DNA of 64,000 nt. It comes from Gemmatimonadota bacterium (lineage in GTDB: Bacteria > Gemmatimonadota > Gemmatimonadetes > Longimicrobiales > Gaopeijiaceae). The stretch is taken from NCBI GenBank assembly GCA_022560615.1, contig JADFSR010000022.1, forward strand, positions 1 through 64,000, written 5' to 3'. The notes beneath the pieces were generated by a model. The model did not search any database. It was not told the DNA's origin and saw only the letters and a program-made list of their open reading frames with translations. The position numbers and the translations under genes are program-made. This document shows positions 10,876-19,903 of this stretch, in pieces (positions within the stretch are counted from its first letter, which is position 1; each line of letters opens with the position of its first letter).

Positions 10876-12489
10876 TCAGTCGTCCAGTTCGTACTTGGAG
10901 ATCTTCCGATACAGCGTGCGCTCGCCGATGCCGAGCAGCTCCGCAGCTTTCCGACGATTCCCGTTCACCGACGAGAGCACTGCGGCGATCGCCTGACGCT
11001 CGAGGTCCTCCATCGTCATGCCGGGACGGAAGACCACAACGTCGTCTGAGTCGGAGGACGATACGCTCTGTGGCACGGGTTCCGCCGAGATGACCACATC
11101 GTCGAACCCGCTGGAGTCCGCGCCGGGAGAGTACGCCCCGATCTCGATCCCCCGGCCGGGGGGGAGCACCGGACCCACGCGTCCGACCACGGCCTCACCG
11201 GGCAGCGTGATGCCCTCCCCCCGCCGATACACGTCGAACTCTCGGCGCAGATCGTCCATGTCGACTCGGAGGTCGACGAGAGTCCGGAATACGAATTCGA
11301 GTTCGGGTCTGAGATCCGACGCGCCTTTCCGGTTACCGGTCACCCTGGAGATCGGCGCCGGCAATAATGACGGGCCCCGGCCCAGGCGGACCTCATCCGG
11401 AATGTCTTCGGGTCGAATGATCCGACCGGGCGCGAGCACGACCATCGACTCGACGAGGTTACGCAACTCGCGCACGTTTCCCGGCCAGGAGTACGCGGTG
11501 AGCATCTCCATCGCCTCGGACGAGATCCCCGGGAAGTCCCGGTCGTGACGCTCTGATACTTCCTTGACGAATGACTGGATCAGGAGCGGGATATCATCAC
11601 GGCGGTCCCGGAGCGCTGGAAGCTCGATACCCAGGACGTTCAATCGGAAGAAGAGATCGCGCCGGAACTCCCCGATCGCGACGAGTTGCCTCAGGTCCTG
11701 GTTGGTCGCCGCAACGATGCGGACGTCGACCTTGATGCTCTGCTCGCCACCGACACGGTGAAACTCCCGTTGCTCCAGCACCCTGAGTAGCTTCGTCTGC
11801 GTGGAGAGCGGCATGTCGCCGATTTCGTCCAAGAATGTCGTGCCGCCGTCGGACAGCTCGAACAGGCCCTTGCGCGTGGCGATCGCGCCCGTGAAGGCAC
11901 CTTTCTCGTGCCCGAACAGTTCGGACTCGATGAGCGTGTCGGAGAGTGCCGCGACGTTGACCGCGATGAAAGGCTTGTGCCGCCGTGGCGAAAGCAAATG
12001 GATGCCGCGGGCGACGAGCTCCTTCCCGGTGCCAGACTCGCCCGTGACGAGCACGGTCGAAGCAACTGGTGCGATTTGCACCACGCGCTCCAACACCTGA
12101 CGGATCGCGTCGGTCTCACCGATGATGCCCGTCAGAGCCTGCAGCCGCCCACGCTCGATGAGTCGACTGCCCACGAGCACCACGTCGTCGACGTGCGACG
12201 TGTTCGGGAAGACCTCGTCGAATCCGGGTCGCAGAGCCGGCACCAACTCCGCGGCCGAGGCGATCGCGAAGATCGGAATGTGGAGCGCCTGCCTCGCTTG
12301 TCTCGCCAGTGCTCCCCCGCCCTCGGCGAGCCCTCCAGTGAGCACGAGCAGGACCGCGCCGTCGTCGGTCGTCAACTCTTCAGCCGGTGTCACCAGATCG
12401 GTCGAGTAGCCAGCGGACTTGAAGCCGTCCCTGAGTTGCCCAGCGCGCGCTAGGTCGTGCGTCGAGATGAGAACGCGATCCTCCGTCAT
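10876..12489 (-). CDS. Sigma54-interacting transcription activator with a degenerate receiver-like N-terminus
   Basis: The central AAA+ domain is complete: Walker A GESGTGKE, the sigma54-contact loop GAFTGA, Walker B FLDEIGDM and WPGNVREL. The C-terminus is a Fis-type helix-turn-helix ([19 protein letters not shown]). The first about 120 residues look like a receiver fold, but the strand that should carry the phosphorylated Asp reads LLVLTGG, so phosphorylation control looks lost. Between AAA+ and HTH there is an unusual linker of more than 100 residues with an acidic, Ser/Asp-rich end. The ATG is shared with the moaB stop (ATGA). It is the last gene of the argF-gcvT-moaB run; its target genes cannot be told from the sequence. 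Confidence 0.88.
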   Translation of the reverse strand: MTEDRVLISTHDLARAGQLRDGFKSAGYSTDLVTPAEELTTDDGAVLLVLTGGLAEGGGALARQARQALHIPIFAIASAAELVPALRPGFDEVFPNTSHVDDVVLVGSRLIERGRLQALTGIIGETDAIRQVLERVVQIAPVASTVLVTGESGTGKELVARGIHLLSPRRHKPFIAVNVAALSDTLIESELFGHEKGAFTGAIATRKGLFELSDGGTTFLDEIGDMPLSTQTKLLRVLEQREFHRVGGEQSIKVDVRIVAATNQDLRQLVAIGEFRRDLFFRLNVLGIELPALRDRRDDIPLLIQSFVKEVSERHDRDFPGISSEAMEMLTAYSWPGNVRELRNLVESMVVLAPGRIIRPEDIPDEVRLGRGPSLLPAPISRVTGNRKGASDLRPELEFVFRTLVDLRVDMDDLRREFDVYRRGEGITLPGEAVVGRVGPVLPPGRGIEIGAYSPGADSSGFDDVVISAEPVPQSVSSSDSDDVVVFRPGMTMEDLERQAIAAVLSSVNGNRRKAAELLGIGERTLYRKISKYELDD

Positions 12490-12989
12490 GACCCGTCCGG
12501 CGGAGGCTCGTGGGTCCCACCTCCACCGCCAAGAAGGTCCACGGCATGCGCGAGCAGGGGATCGAGCACCGCCAGACCGTCTCGGACGCCCCCGGGGCTT
12601 CCCGGCAAGTTCACGATAAGGGTTCGCGCTCGGGTGCCGGCGACCCCCCGAGACAGCGCCGAGTATGGCGTGTTCTCGAGCCCTACCGCGCGGATCCGCT
12701 CTGCGATTCCCGGCGCCTCGCGATCGAGCACGGACCTGGTCGCCTCCGGCGTGACGTCGCGGGGTGTGAGACCCGTGCCTCCCGTGGTCAGGATCACATC
12801 CAAGCCGAGATCGTCGCACCAGGACACGAGACAGCGGACGATGTCCGTGGTCTCATCAACGACGACGTCTCGAGCCACGGTCTCGTGTCCCTTCTCAGCA
12901 CACCATGAGCCGATGAGCGCGCCACTCCGGTCCTCGCGCTCACCACGCGCGCATCCGTCGCTCACCGTGAGGATACCGATGCGGATCAC
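12486..12989 (-). CDS. MoaB/Mog family molybdopterin adenylyltransferase-like protein
   Basis: This protein has the MoCF-binding fold used to adenylate molybdopterin during molybdenum cofactor synthesis. The hallmark [17 protein letters not shown] loop and the downstream [22 protein letters not shown] region are present. The 167-residue length fits MoaB/Mog rather than the larger MoeA. It ends in a Gly/Pro-rich tail. Its start overlaps the gcvT stop by four bases. No other molybdenum cofactor genes are nearby, so a precise MoaB versus Mog assignment is not possible. Confidence 0.85.
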   Translation of the reverse strand: MIRIGILTVSDGCARGEREDRSGALIGSWCAEKGHETVARDVVVDETTDIVRCLVSWCDDLGLDVILTTGGTGLTPRDVTPEATRSVLDREAPGIAERIRAVGLENTPYSALSRGVAGTRARTLIVNLPGSPGGVRDGLAVLDPLLAHAVDLLGGGGGTHEPPPDGS

Positions 12990-14095
12990 CGTTTGATCGA
13001 GCCCCCGGTATAGAACGGCGGGCGCTGCACGACCACGTCGATCAGGCGGCCCCGCACGTCGATCTGGAGCCCGGTGCCGGGCTTGGACAGCTCGGTGGGC
13101 ACATACCCCATCGCGACTCCGACTCCGAGCGTGGGGCTGACCGTACCGCTCGTGACGTTGCCGACCACCTCACCCTCATGCCTCACGTCATAACCCGGTC
13201 TCGGGAAGCCCCTTGCCTCGAGGCGCATCGCAACGAGCCGGCGCGCAACTCCAGCCTCCTTCTGAGCGGCGAGCGCATCGCGACCGACGAAGTCCCCCTT
13301 GCCCAGCTTCGTGACCCAGCCGAGGCCCGACTCGAACGTGGTATGCTGCTCATCGAGATCGTTGCCATAGAGCGCGTATCCCATCTCCAGGCGCAGCGAG
13401 TCGCGTGCTCCGAGCCCGGCAGGGATGAGACCGGCGCCGGCGCCCTGTTGCAGCAGAGCGTCCCACAACCCCGGCGCGTCGTCCGCGTCGACGTACAGTT
13501 CGAACCCGTCCTCACCCGTATAACCGGTCCCGCTGATGACGGCGGGAACCCCGGCGACCTCCCCCACGGTGAAGCGGTAGTACTTCACACCATCGACGTC
13601 GATGCTCGTGAGCGGTCGGAGGATTTCCCGTGCGGCAGGGCCCTGTAGCGCGAGCAGTCCGGTGCGGTCCGACACGTCTTCCAGCTCGCACTCGAACGCC
13701 TCCGACTGGCCCTCGATCCAGGCCCAGTCCTTGGCGAGGTTCGAGGCATTTACGACCAGCATGTAGTGGTCCGGGAAGCGATAGATCAGGAGGTCGTCGA
13801 CGACGCAGCCGTCCTCCAGGCACATCGCCGAGTACTGCGCCTGCCCGACCTCGAGTCCGGCCGCATCGTTCACCGACACGTGCTGGACCAGCTCGAGCGC
13901 CTGAGGGCCCCGTACGACGAACTCACCCATGTGCGAGACATCGAAGAGGCCTGCAGCCTCTCGGACTGCGCGGTGTTCCGCGGTAATCCCCGTAGGGTAC
14001 TGAACAGGCATCTCGAAGCCGGCAAAGGGAACGATCTTCCCGTCGGCAGCGACGTGACGGCCGTAAAGAGGAGTGCGCTTGAGCGCGGCGGTCAT
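12986..14095 (-). CDS. gcvT: Aminomethyltransferase, T-protein of the glycine cleavage system
   Basis: GcvT transfers the methylene group from the aminomethyl-lipoyl H-protein to tetrahydrofolate. The start [20 protein letters not shown], the FDVSHMGEF motif, and the C-terminal [21 protein letters not shown] block are characteristic, and 369 aa is full length. gcvH and gcvP are not in the window, so the system is split. It overlaps argF upstream and moaB downstream by four bases each. Confidence 0.96.
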   Translation of the reverse strand: MTAALKRTPLYGRHVAADGKIVPFAGFEMPVQYPTGITAEHRAVREAAGLFDVSHMGEFVVRGPQALELVQHVSVNDAAGLEVGQAQYSAMCLEDGCVVDDLLIYRFPDHYMLVVNASNLAKDWAWIEGQSEAFECELEDVSDRTGLLALQGPAAREILRPLTSIDVDGVKYYRFTVGEVAGVPAVISGTGYTGEDGFELYVDADDAPGLWDALLQQGAGAGLIPAGLGARDSLRLEMGYALYGNDLDEQHTTFESGLGWVTKLGKGDFVGRDALAAQKEAGVARRLVAMRLEARGFPRPGYDVRHEGEVVGNVTSGTVSPTLGVGVAMGYVPTELSKPGTGLQIDVRGRLIDVVVQRPPFYTGGSIKR

Positions 14096-14994
14096 CCCAT
14101 GAGCTCCAGCAAGATCGCCTTCTGAGCGTGCAGGCGATTCTCAGCCTCGTCGAAGATGCGGGACTGGGGGCCGTCGATGACGCCCGCGGTGACTTCCTCC
14201 CCGCGGTGCGCCGGCAAACAGTGCAAGAAGATGGCCGACTGCGCGGCCTGACCCATGAGAGCCTCATCCACCACGAAGCCTTCGAACGCCGCCATGCGCT
14301 CCGCAGCCTCCTCCTCCTGGCCCATCGAAGCCCACACGTCGGTGGAGACGACGTCCGCGCCCTGTACCGCCTCTGAGGGGTCACGGGTCAACACGACGTC
14401 GGCTTCGCCCTGTGCCCTCGCCAGAATCTCGGGATCGGGGTCGTACCCCTCGGGACACGCCAAGCGCACCGAGAAGCCCAGGCGGTACGCGGCATTCAGC
14501 CACGAGTTGGCCACGTTGTTGCCGTCCCCGATCCACGCCACCGTGCGCGATGCGTGCTCGCTCCCGAATTCCTCGGCGATCGTCTGCAAGTCGGCGATGA
14601 TCTGGCACGGATGCAAGAGGTCCGTGAGCGCATTGATCACCGGAACCGACGCGTACGCCGCGAACTCCTCCACCTCGGCGTGGGCGAACGTGCGAATCAT
14701 GATGCCCTCGACATAGCGCGAGAGCACCTTGGCGGTGTCGTGCACGGTCTCGCCACGACCGATCTGGCTGTCCCCATCCGAGAGGAAGAGCGCGTGCCCC
14801 CCGAGTTGGGTCATGCCCACCTGGAACGACACTCGTGTGCGCGTGGAACTCTTGCGGAAGATCATCGCCAGGGTCATCCCGGTCAGCTGCGCTCTATCGA
14901 CGCCCGCCTTCAGTAAGCGCGCACGCTCGAGCAGCTGAGTGAGCTCGTCACGACTGAAGTCCGCGATCGCGAGGAAGTCTCGCTTCTTGGCCAC
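14092..14994 (-). CDS. argF: Ornithine carbamoyltransferase
   Basis: This enzyme makes citrulline from ornithine and carbamoyl phosphate in arginine synthesis. The carbamoyl-phosphate site SSTRTRVSF and the ornithine/catalytic motif HCLPAHRG are present, as is the HP.Q-type loop (LLHPCQIIADL). 300 aa is typical. It is the first gene after the palindromic repeat element that separates it from hslU, and its start lies only six bases from that element, so the element forms essentially its whole upstream region. Confidence 0.96.
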   Translation of the reverse strand: MAKKRDFLAIADFSRDELTQLLERARLLKAGVDRAQLTGMTLAMIFRKSSTRTRVSFQVGMTQLGGHALFLSDGDSQIGRGETVHDTAKVLSRYVEGIMIRTFAHAEVEEFAAYASVPVINALTDLLHPCQIIADLQTIAEEFGSEHASRTVAWIGDGNNVANSWLNAAYRLGFSVRLACPEGYDPDPEILARAQGEADVVLTRDPSEAVQGADVVSTDVWASMGQEEEAAERMAAFEGFVVDEALMGQAAQSAIFLHCLPAHRGEEVTAGVIDGPQSRIFDEAENRLHAQKAILLELMG

Positions 14995-15000
14995 GTCTCA

Positions 15001-15425
15001 GAAGGCTGTTGAAGGAGTACAGCGGGCCGCCACCCGTGGTAACGCACGGGTCCCCGGGACGCCACGGCCCCAGAGGGCACCCGCGCATCGCGCGGGTCGC
15101 GGAGCTTCGAAGTCATAGCCGTCGCGGGCACCGCCGCCGAAGGCGGTGGTCCGAGGAGCTCCAACGACGGAGATGGGGCCGTGCCACCCCAACCCGCAAA
15201 CTCGTCTGTTCATTTCATTCCGGTGTTGGGCACATGGCGACCAACGCTTTCGCGTCGGTGCCCGCGCGGTTGATCCAGCGTCTCTCCTCGTCGGACCACC
15301 GCCTTCGGCGGCGGTGCCCGCTCGGCTACGACTCCTCGTCGTTCCTTGCCTGAACGCGCGCAAGCACGGGGCACCCACGCCATGGCGTGGGTCGCGCGGC
15401 CCACTGTACTTCTTCAACAGCCTTC
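15001..15425. repeat. Long imperfect palindromic element, copy 1 (hslU-argF junction)
   Basis: This 425-bp non-coding block fills the gap between hslU and argF. Its two ends are inverted copies of each other over 28 bases with two mismatches (15001-15028 with 15398-15425). Inside are a perfect 30-base inverted repeat (15125-15154 with 15291-15320) and several strong local hairpins (ACCCGCGC/GCGCGGGT, ACCCACGCC/GGCGTGGGT). A 28-base core (15161-15188) is identical to copy 2 at 36391-36418. Conserved nested pairings are CACGGCCCC (15063) with GGGGCCGTG (15175), CCGTCG (15119) with CGACGG (15165), and CCCAAC (15188) with GTTGGG (15225). The left and right halves are also related to each other in inverted form. 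No convincing reading frame is present. It could be a structured RNA or a MITE-like element. Confidence 0.85.
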
Positions 15426-16905
15426 ACAGGATGTAGCGGATGAGGTCTTCGTCCTCGGAAATCTTGGCGAGTCGGTCATGTACGAAGGCGGGGTCGACGA
15501 GGATGGCGTCGGTTCCCGCTTCCGGGAGATTGAACAGCACTTCTTCCAACAGCGTCGTCATCACGGTCTGCAGCCTGCGGGCACCGATGTTCTCGAGGCG
15601 CTCGTTGAGCTGCATCGCAATGCGCGCGATCTCCGCTATGGCGTCATCGGTGAACTCGATCTTGGCGCCTTCCGTCTCGATCATCACCCGGTACTGCTCC
15701 AGGAGCGCGTTCTTCGGCTCCTGCAGAATGCGCACGAAGTCCTCTTCCCCGAGACTCCGCAGCTCCACGCGAACCGGGAAGCGACCTTGCAGCTCCGGAA
15801 TCATGTCAGACGGTTTCACCACGTGGAAGGCACCGGCAGCGATGAAGAGGATGTGGTCCGTCCGCACGAGGCCGTACTTGGTGGAGACCGTGGAACCCTC
15901 GACGATCGGTAGCAGATCTCGCTGCACACCCTCGCGGCTCACGTCGGGACCCTGCACACCCCGCTGTCCCACCACCTTGTCGATCTCGTCGAGAAAGACG
16001 ATCCCCATCTCCTCAGCGCGGTACAGCGCTTCGTTCACGACCTCGTCCATGTCGACGAGCTTGTCGAGTTCGTCTTGCAGGAGGATCCGCCTCGCCTCGC
16101 CGACCGACACGGTCCGTCGCTTGGTCTTCTTCGGCAGCATGTCCTGCAACATCTCGGTGAAGTTGTGATCGAGCCCGTCGCCACCACCCAACGGGAACAT
16201 CATCCCTTCGATGTTCGGGGTCTGGCTCACTTCGATCTCGATCTCGCGGTCCTCCAGTTTCCCGTCGATCAGGAGCTTGCGGAGCTTCTCCCTGGTGCGC
16301 TGCCGACGCTCGATCACGCCCTCTTCCTGTTCCTCGGCTACGCCACTCGCGTCCGTGACGAAGACATGCGGCCGCTCACCGTCCGGAGCCGGCTGCGGGT
16401 CTGGGTTGGCCACGGGCAGGAGCAGCTCCAGGATGCGTTCCTCGGTCCGCGCCTCGGCAGTCTCATTCACCTCATACTCGCGATCCGACCGTACCAGGTT
16501 GATGGAGATGTCGACCAGGTCGCGGATCATCGACTCGACGTCTCGACCGACATACCCGACCTCTGTGAACTTCGACGCCTCCACCTTCAGGAACGGCGCG
16601 CCCGCAAGACCTGCGAGGCGGCGTGCGATTTCTGTCTTCCCCACGCCGGTGGGACCGATGAGAATGAGGTTGTTCGGCGCGATCTCTTGCCGCATCTCCT
16701 CCTCGACGCGCTGCCGCCTCCAGCGATTCCGGAGCACGACCGCGACCGCCTTCTTCGCATCGTCCTGCCCGATGATGTACTTGTCGAGCTCGGAGACGAT
16801 CTGGCTCGGTGTGAGTTCGTCGAGCCAGATGGGGTCTTTTGACTCGTCGTCAGCTGTCGCCGGATGTACAGGCTGATCCTGGGACTCGAGCGCGTTGCTC
16901 GTCAT
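15424..16905 (-). CDS. hslU: ATP-dependent protease ATPase subunit HslU (ClpY)
   Basis: This AAA+ hexamer unfolds substrates for the HslV peptidase. It has [34 protein letters not shown]-type N-terminal residues, Walker [16 protein letters not shown], the GYVGRDVES pore loop, Walker [12 protein letters not shown] and the C-terminal GARRLQTVM sensor-2 region, and ends in the typical hydrophobic tail IRYIL that docks into HslV. 493 aa includes the family's inserted I domain. Its ATG overlaps the hslV stop. Its TGA stop is shared with the outer arm of the palindromic element. Confidence 0.97.
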   Translation of the reverse strand: MTSNALESQDQPVHPATADDESKDPIWLDELTPSQIVSELDKYIIGQDDAKKAVAVVLRNRWRRQRVEEEMRQEIAPNNLILIGPTGVGKTEIARRLAGLAGAPFLKVEASKFTEVGYVGRDVESMIRDLVDISINLVRSDREYEVNETAEARTEERILELLLPVANPDPQPAPDGERPHVFVTDASGVAEEQEEGVIERRQRTREKLRKLLIDGKLEDREIEIEVSQTPNIEGMMFPLGGGDGLDHNFTEMLQDMLPKKTKRRTVSVGEARRILLQDELDKLVDMDEVVNEALYRAEEMGIVFLDEIDKVVGQRGVQGPDVSREGVQRDLLPIVEGSTVSTKYGLVRTDHILFIAAGAFHVVKPSDMIPELQGRFPVRVELRSLGEEDFVRILQEPKNALLEQYRVMIETEGAKIEFTDDAIAEIARIAMQLNERLENIGARRLQTVMTTLLEEVLFNLPEAGTDAILVDPAFVHDRLAKISEDEDLIRYIL

Positions 16906-17468
16906 GCCTCCCCTCCATCACCGTCTTCACCCAGCTCGAGCACGACGATGTCGCGATTGGTGTAGATACAAATGTCCCCGGCGATCTCCAGCGCGCGCTG
17001 GACGATCTCGGGGGCTTCGAGGTCCGAGTTCTCCATGAGCGCTCGGGCTGCGGCGAGCGCGAAAGAGCCACCGGATCCGATCGCGAGCACGCCGTCGTCG
17101 GGTTCGATGACGTCACCGGTGCCGCTCAGCAAGAACAAGTGATCCCTGTCCGCTATCGCGAGCAAGGCGTCGAGCCGACGTAGGTAGCGGTCCGTGCGCC
17201 AATCCTTGGCCAGCTCGACCACGGCCTTGCGCATGTTGGCCGGAAACCGCTCGAGCTTCTCCTCTAGCTTCTCGAAGAGCGTGAACGCATCGGCAACCGC
17301 ACCCGCGAAACCCGCGAGGATCGTGCCGTCCTTCAGCGCTCGAACCTTGCGCGCCCTGCCCTTCACCACGGTGTCACCCATTGTCACTTGACCGTCTCCA
17401 CCCATGGCGACCCGCCCGTCCCGACGGACGGCGAGAACGGTGGTCGCTCGAATTTCCGGTAGACTCAT
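16902..17468 (-). CDS. hslV: ATP-dependent protease subunit HslV (ClpQ)
   Basis: This is the threonine peptidase partner of HslU, related to the proteasome beta subunit. The catalytic Thr is the first of [10 protein letters not shown] at residue 9, so a short propeptide (MSLPEIRA) must be removed. [21 protein letters not shown] and [14 protein letters not shown] motifs are conserved; 188 aa is normal. It is preceded by a 118-base gap after xerC and is coupled to hslU. Confidence 0.96.
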   Translation of the reverse strand: MSLPEIRATTVLAVRRDGRVAMGGDGQVTMGDTVVKGRARKVRALKDGTILAGFAGAVADAFTLFEKLEEKLERFPANMRKAVVELAKDWRTDRYLRRLDALLAIADRDHLFLLSGTGDVIEPDDGVLAIGSGGSFALAAARALMENSDLEAPEIVQRALEIAGDICIYTNRDIVVLELGEDGDGGEA

Positions 17469-17586
17469 CTATCCCAACTCTCGTGGAATTCCATCGCCGC
17501 ACGGTTGAACGGAGTGGCTAGGTGCAAGCGCGGGGCCACGAATCTAACGCTGGCGCTGCCGAAATGGCAGTCCGGACCGTCCGACG

Positions 17587-18531
17587 CTACTCGCCTCGCG
17601 GGTGCGCGTCCCTGTAGACCCGAAGCAAGCGGTCTTTCGTCGTGTGGGTGTAGATCTGGGTCGTAGACAGCGAAACGTGGCCGAGCAGCTCCTTGACCGC
17701 GAGCAGATCGGCTCCCGCTTCCAACAGATGGGTTGCGAAGGAGTGTCGCAGCGCGTGAGCGGAGAGTCCACGCGCGCCGGCGGCCACGTCGAAACACGCG
17801 CTCACCGAGGTCTGGATGGAGCGGCGCGAGAGCCGTCCACCGCGTGCGTTCACGAGCAGCGCGTCGTCCGTCCGGTTCGGTACCTCTGCGCGCCGTGGCT
17901 CGTAGTGAGCGATCGCCCTGAGAGACGCATCGGAAACGGGAACGATGCGTTCCTTCCTGCCCTTGCCCATCACGCGGACCAGCTTCGAGCCCCGATCGAT
18001 CGAATCAAGGTCCACAGCGTACAACTCGGAGAGCCGTAGGCCGCTCCCATAGAGAAGCTCGAGAATGACGAGGTCGCGGGCGCTACTCAGCGTGTTCTGT
18101 GCGGCTCGCTTCTCCGCCTCAGCGAAGACGTCTCGCACGTCCCCACGGGTCAGATGCCCAGGGAGCGTTTTCTCGGTCTTGGGAGCTCGCACGGCGCTCG
18201 CCGGGTTTCTCGGTATGCGGTCCTCGCCGTGCAAGAATCTGAAGAAGGATCGAGTTGCCGAGAGCTTTCGACCGACCGTGCGTTTGCTCAGTCCCTTGCG
18301 ACCGAGCCAGCCCATGAAACCCCGCAAGGCAAGACGATCTACGTCCTCGTCGGCCCAGCGCCAATCCGCGTGGCCGAGGTACCCGGTCAGGAATTCGCTC
18401 AGCTGGCGTAGGTCGAGCTCATAGGCCTCGACCGTGTGGCCCGAGAGTTGCCGTTCGTCGGCGAGGTGTCGTAGGAAGTCTCGAACCTCGGTGCTCGCCG
18501 GGTGACCCTCCAGGAGCCCGCCCTCAGTCAC
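17587..18531 (-). CDS. xerC: Tyrosine recombinase XerC
   Basis: This is a site-specific recombinase that resolves chromosome dimers at dif with its partner XerD. The N-terminal SAM-like core-binding domain is followed by the catalytic domain with Arg (GSGLRLSEL), Lys (GKGRKERIVP), HxxR (HALRHSFATHLL), the LGHVSLSTTQIYTH segment and the nucleophilic Tyr in it. I take the GTG at 18531, which overlaps the trmFO stop by eight bases and gives 314 aa; a GTG at 18567 would add 12 residues. The order topA-trmFO-xerC-hslV-hslU is a conserved neighbourhood also seen in Bacillus (with codV = xerC), supporting XerC over a mobile-element integrase. Confidence 0.9.
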   Translation of the reverse strand: MTEGGLLEGHPASTEVRDFLRHLADERQLSGHTVEAYELDLRQLSEFLTGYLGHADWRWADEDVDRLALRGFMGWLGRKGLSKRTVGRKLSATRSFFRFLHGEDRIPRNPASAVRAPKTEKTLPGHLTRGDVRDVFAEAEKRAAQNTLSSARDLVILELLYGSGLRLSELYAVDLDSIDRGSKLVRVMGKGRKERIVPVSDASLRAIAHYEPRRAEVPNRTDDALLVNARGGRLSRRSIQTSVSACFDVAAGARGLSAHALRHSFATHLLEAGADLLAVKELLGHVSLSTTQIYTHTTKDRLLRVYRDAHPRGE

Positions 18532-19903
18532 CAGCCGCTGGTGCGACGAAAGCCCCGGGCTCGGCACTCACCGACGCGGCCAGCTTTCCCATGTCCGCAA
18601 CGGAAAGTCCGTGTCCCACCATCCAGGTCAAAAAATCCTCCTGGGCACGCGCGGCGAGCATCTGTCGCCTCTGCTTCTTGCCCTTGATCCGCCTTTCGAG
18701 CGGCTCGACCAAACCCCAGTTCGAGTTCATCGGCTGAAAGTGACCTGGTTTGGCCTCCCTCAGGTATTGGAAGAGCCCGCCGAGCATGGTCGTCGGGGGC
18801 GGCACGATCGCCTCTTCGCCAGCGAGAACTCGAGCCAGGTTGATGCCCGCCAGGATTCCGCTCGCCGCCGACTCGGTGTATCCCTCGACGCCAGTGAGCT
18901 GCCCTGCGAAAACGACGTCCGGACGAGACGCCGGGGCCCCGTACCGCGAGAGCCGCTCGGGGAAGTTCAGATAGCTATTCCGGTGAATCGAACCCAGGCG
19001 TAGGAATTCCGCGTCGGCAAGCCCCGGAATCATGGTGAAGATTCGGCGCTGCTCACCAACCCTGAGACGAGTCTGAAAACCGACCATGTTCCACATTTGG
19101 CCAGCGCGATCTTCGCGGCGGAGCTGGACGACCGCCCAGGGTCGGTCGCCCGTCCGTGGATCGGTGAGACCGATCGGCTTCATGGGTCCGAAGCGAAGGG
19201 TGTCGAGACCACGGGACGCCATGACCTCGACGGGCAAACACCCCTCGAAGTACGGCACCGCATCCCAATCGTGGCCCTCGCGGGCTTGACCGGTGTTCAA
19301 CGCCTCGATGAACGCGGCATACTCCTCCTGGTTCATCGGACAATTCAGATAGTCGGAGTCCTCGTCGAAGCGGCCCGCTTCGAAGACCACGCTCTCGTCC
19401 ACGCTGTCGCGGTGCACGATCGGAGCGATCGCGTCGAAGAATGCGAGGCCGCCATCGCCGAGAGCCTCCTGGATCGCGCTCGAGAGCGCGTCCGAGGTGA
19501 GAGGGCCCGTGGCGATGATCGCAGGACCTTCGGGCAGCGCCGTGCACTCCTCCCTCACGACCCGGATTCGTGCCTCGGCCTCCACCGCGGCGGTCATCGC
19601 CCGCGAGAAGAGGCCCCGGTCCACCGCGAGCGCCGATCCGGCCGCCACACGCGACTGATCGGCCGAGCGCAGAAGAACCGATCCGAGCGCTCTCATCTCC
19701 CGCTTGAGCTGGCCGTGGGCGTTCTCGGGGCCCTCGCTCTTGAACGAGTTCGTGCACACGAGCTCGCCGAGGTCCTCGGTCTGGTGTGCCTCGGTGTTGC
19801 GCACGGGACGCATCTCAACGAGGTGAACGTCGTGCCCCCTCTGAGCGAGCTGGAGCGCGGCTTCACAACCGGCCAGCCCTCCTCCGACCACAGTGACCGT
19901 CAC
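18524..19903 (-). CDS. trmFO: tRNA (uracil-54-C5)-methyltransferase TrmFO, folate/FAD dependent
   Basis: This flavoprotein uses 5,10-methylenetetrahydrofolate to make ribothymidine-54 in the tRNA T loop. The FAD-binding start is TVVGGGLAGCEAALQLA, followed by the family signature ELVCTNSFKSEGPENAHG with the functional Cys. The C-terminal ARAQEDFLTWMVGH block is present; 459 aa is full length. Its presence, rather than TrmA, is a useful taxonomic hint. It starts inside the topA stop codon. Confidence 0.95.
   Translation of the reverse strand: MTVTVVGGGLAGCEAALQLAQRGHDVHLVEMRPVRNTEAHQTEDLGELVCTNSFKSEGPENAHGQLKREMRALGSVLLRSADQSRVAAGSALAVDRGLFSRAMTAAVEAEARIRVVREECTALPEGPAIIATGPLTSDALSSAIQEALGDGGLAFFDAIAPIVHRDSVDESVVFEAGRFDEDSDYLNCPMNQEEYAAFIEALNTGQAREGHDWDAVPYFEGCLPVEVMASRGLDTLRFGPMKPIGLTDPRTGDRPWAVVQLRREDRAGQMWNMVGFQTRLRVGEQRRIFTMIPGLADAEFLRLGSIHRNSYLNFPERLSRYGAPASRPDVVFAGQLTGVEGYTESAASGILAGINLARVLAGEEAIVPPPTTMLGGLFQYLREAKPGHFQPMNSNWGLVEPLERRIKGKKQRRQMLAARAQEDFLTWMVGHGLSVADMGKLAASVSAEPGAFVAPAAGD

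Noticed and set aside
14998-15417. Open frames of 114-139 codons within the palindromic element
   Set aside because: They are in several frames and both strands, have low-complexity Arg/Pro/Gly content, and are not conserved in the second element copy.
17587-18531. Phage or island integrase reading of the tyrosine recombinase
   Set aside because: The topA-trmFO-xerC-hslVU order and about 314-aa length are those of the housekeeping XerC.
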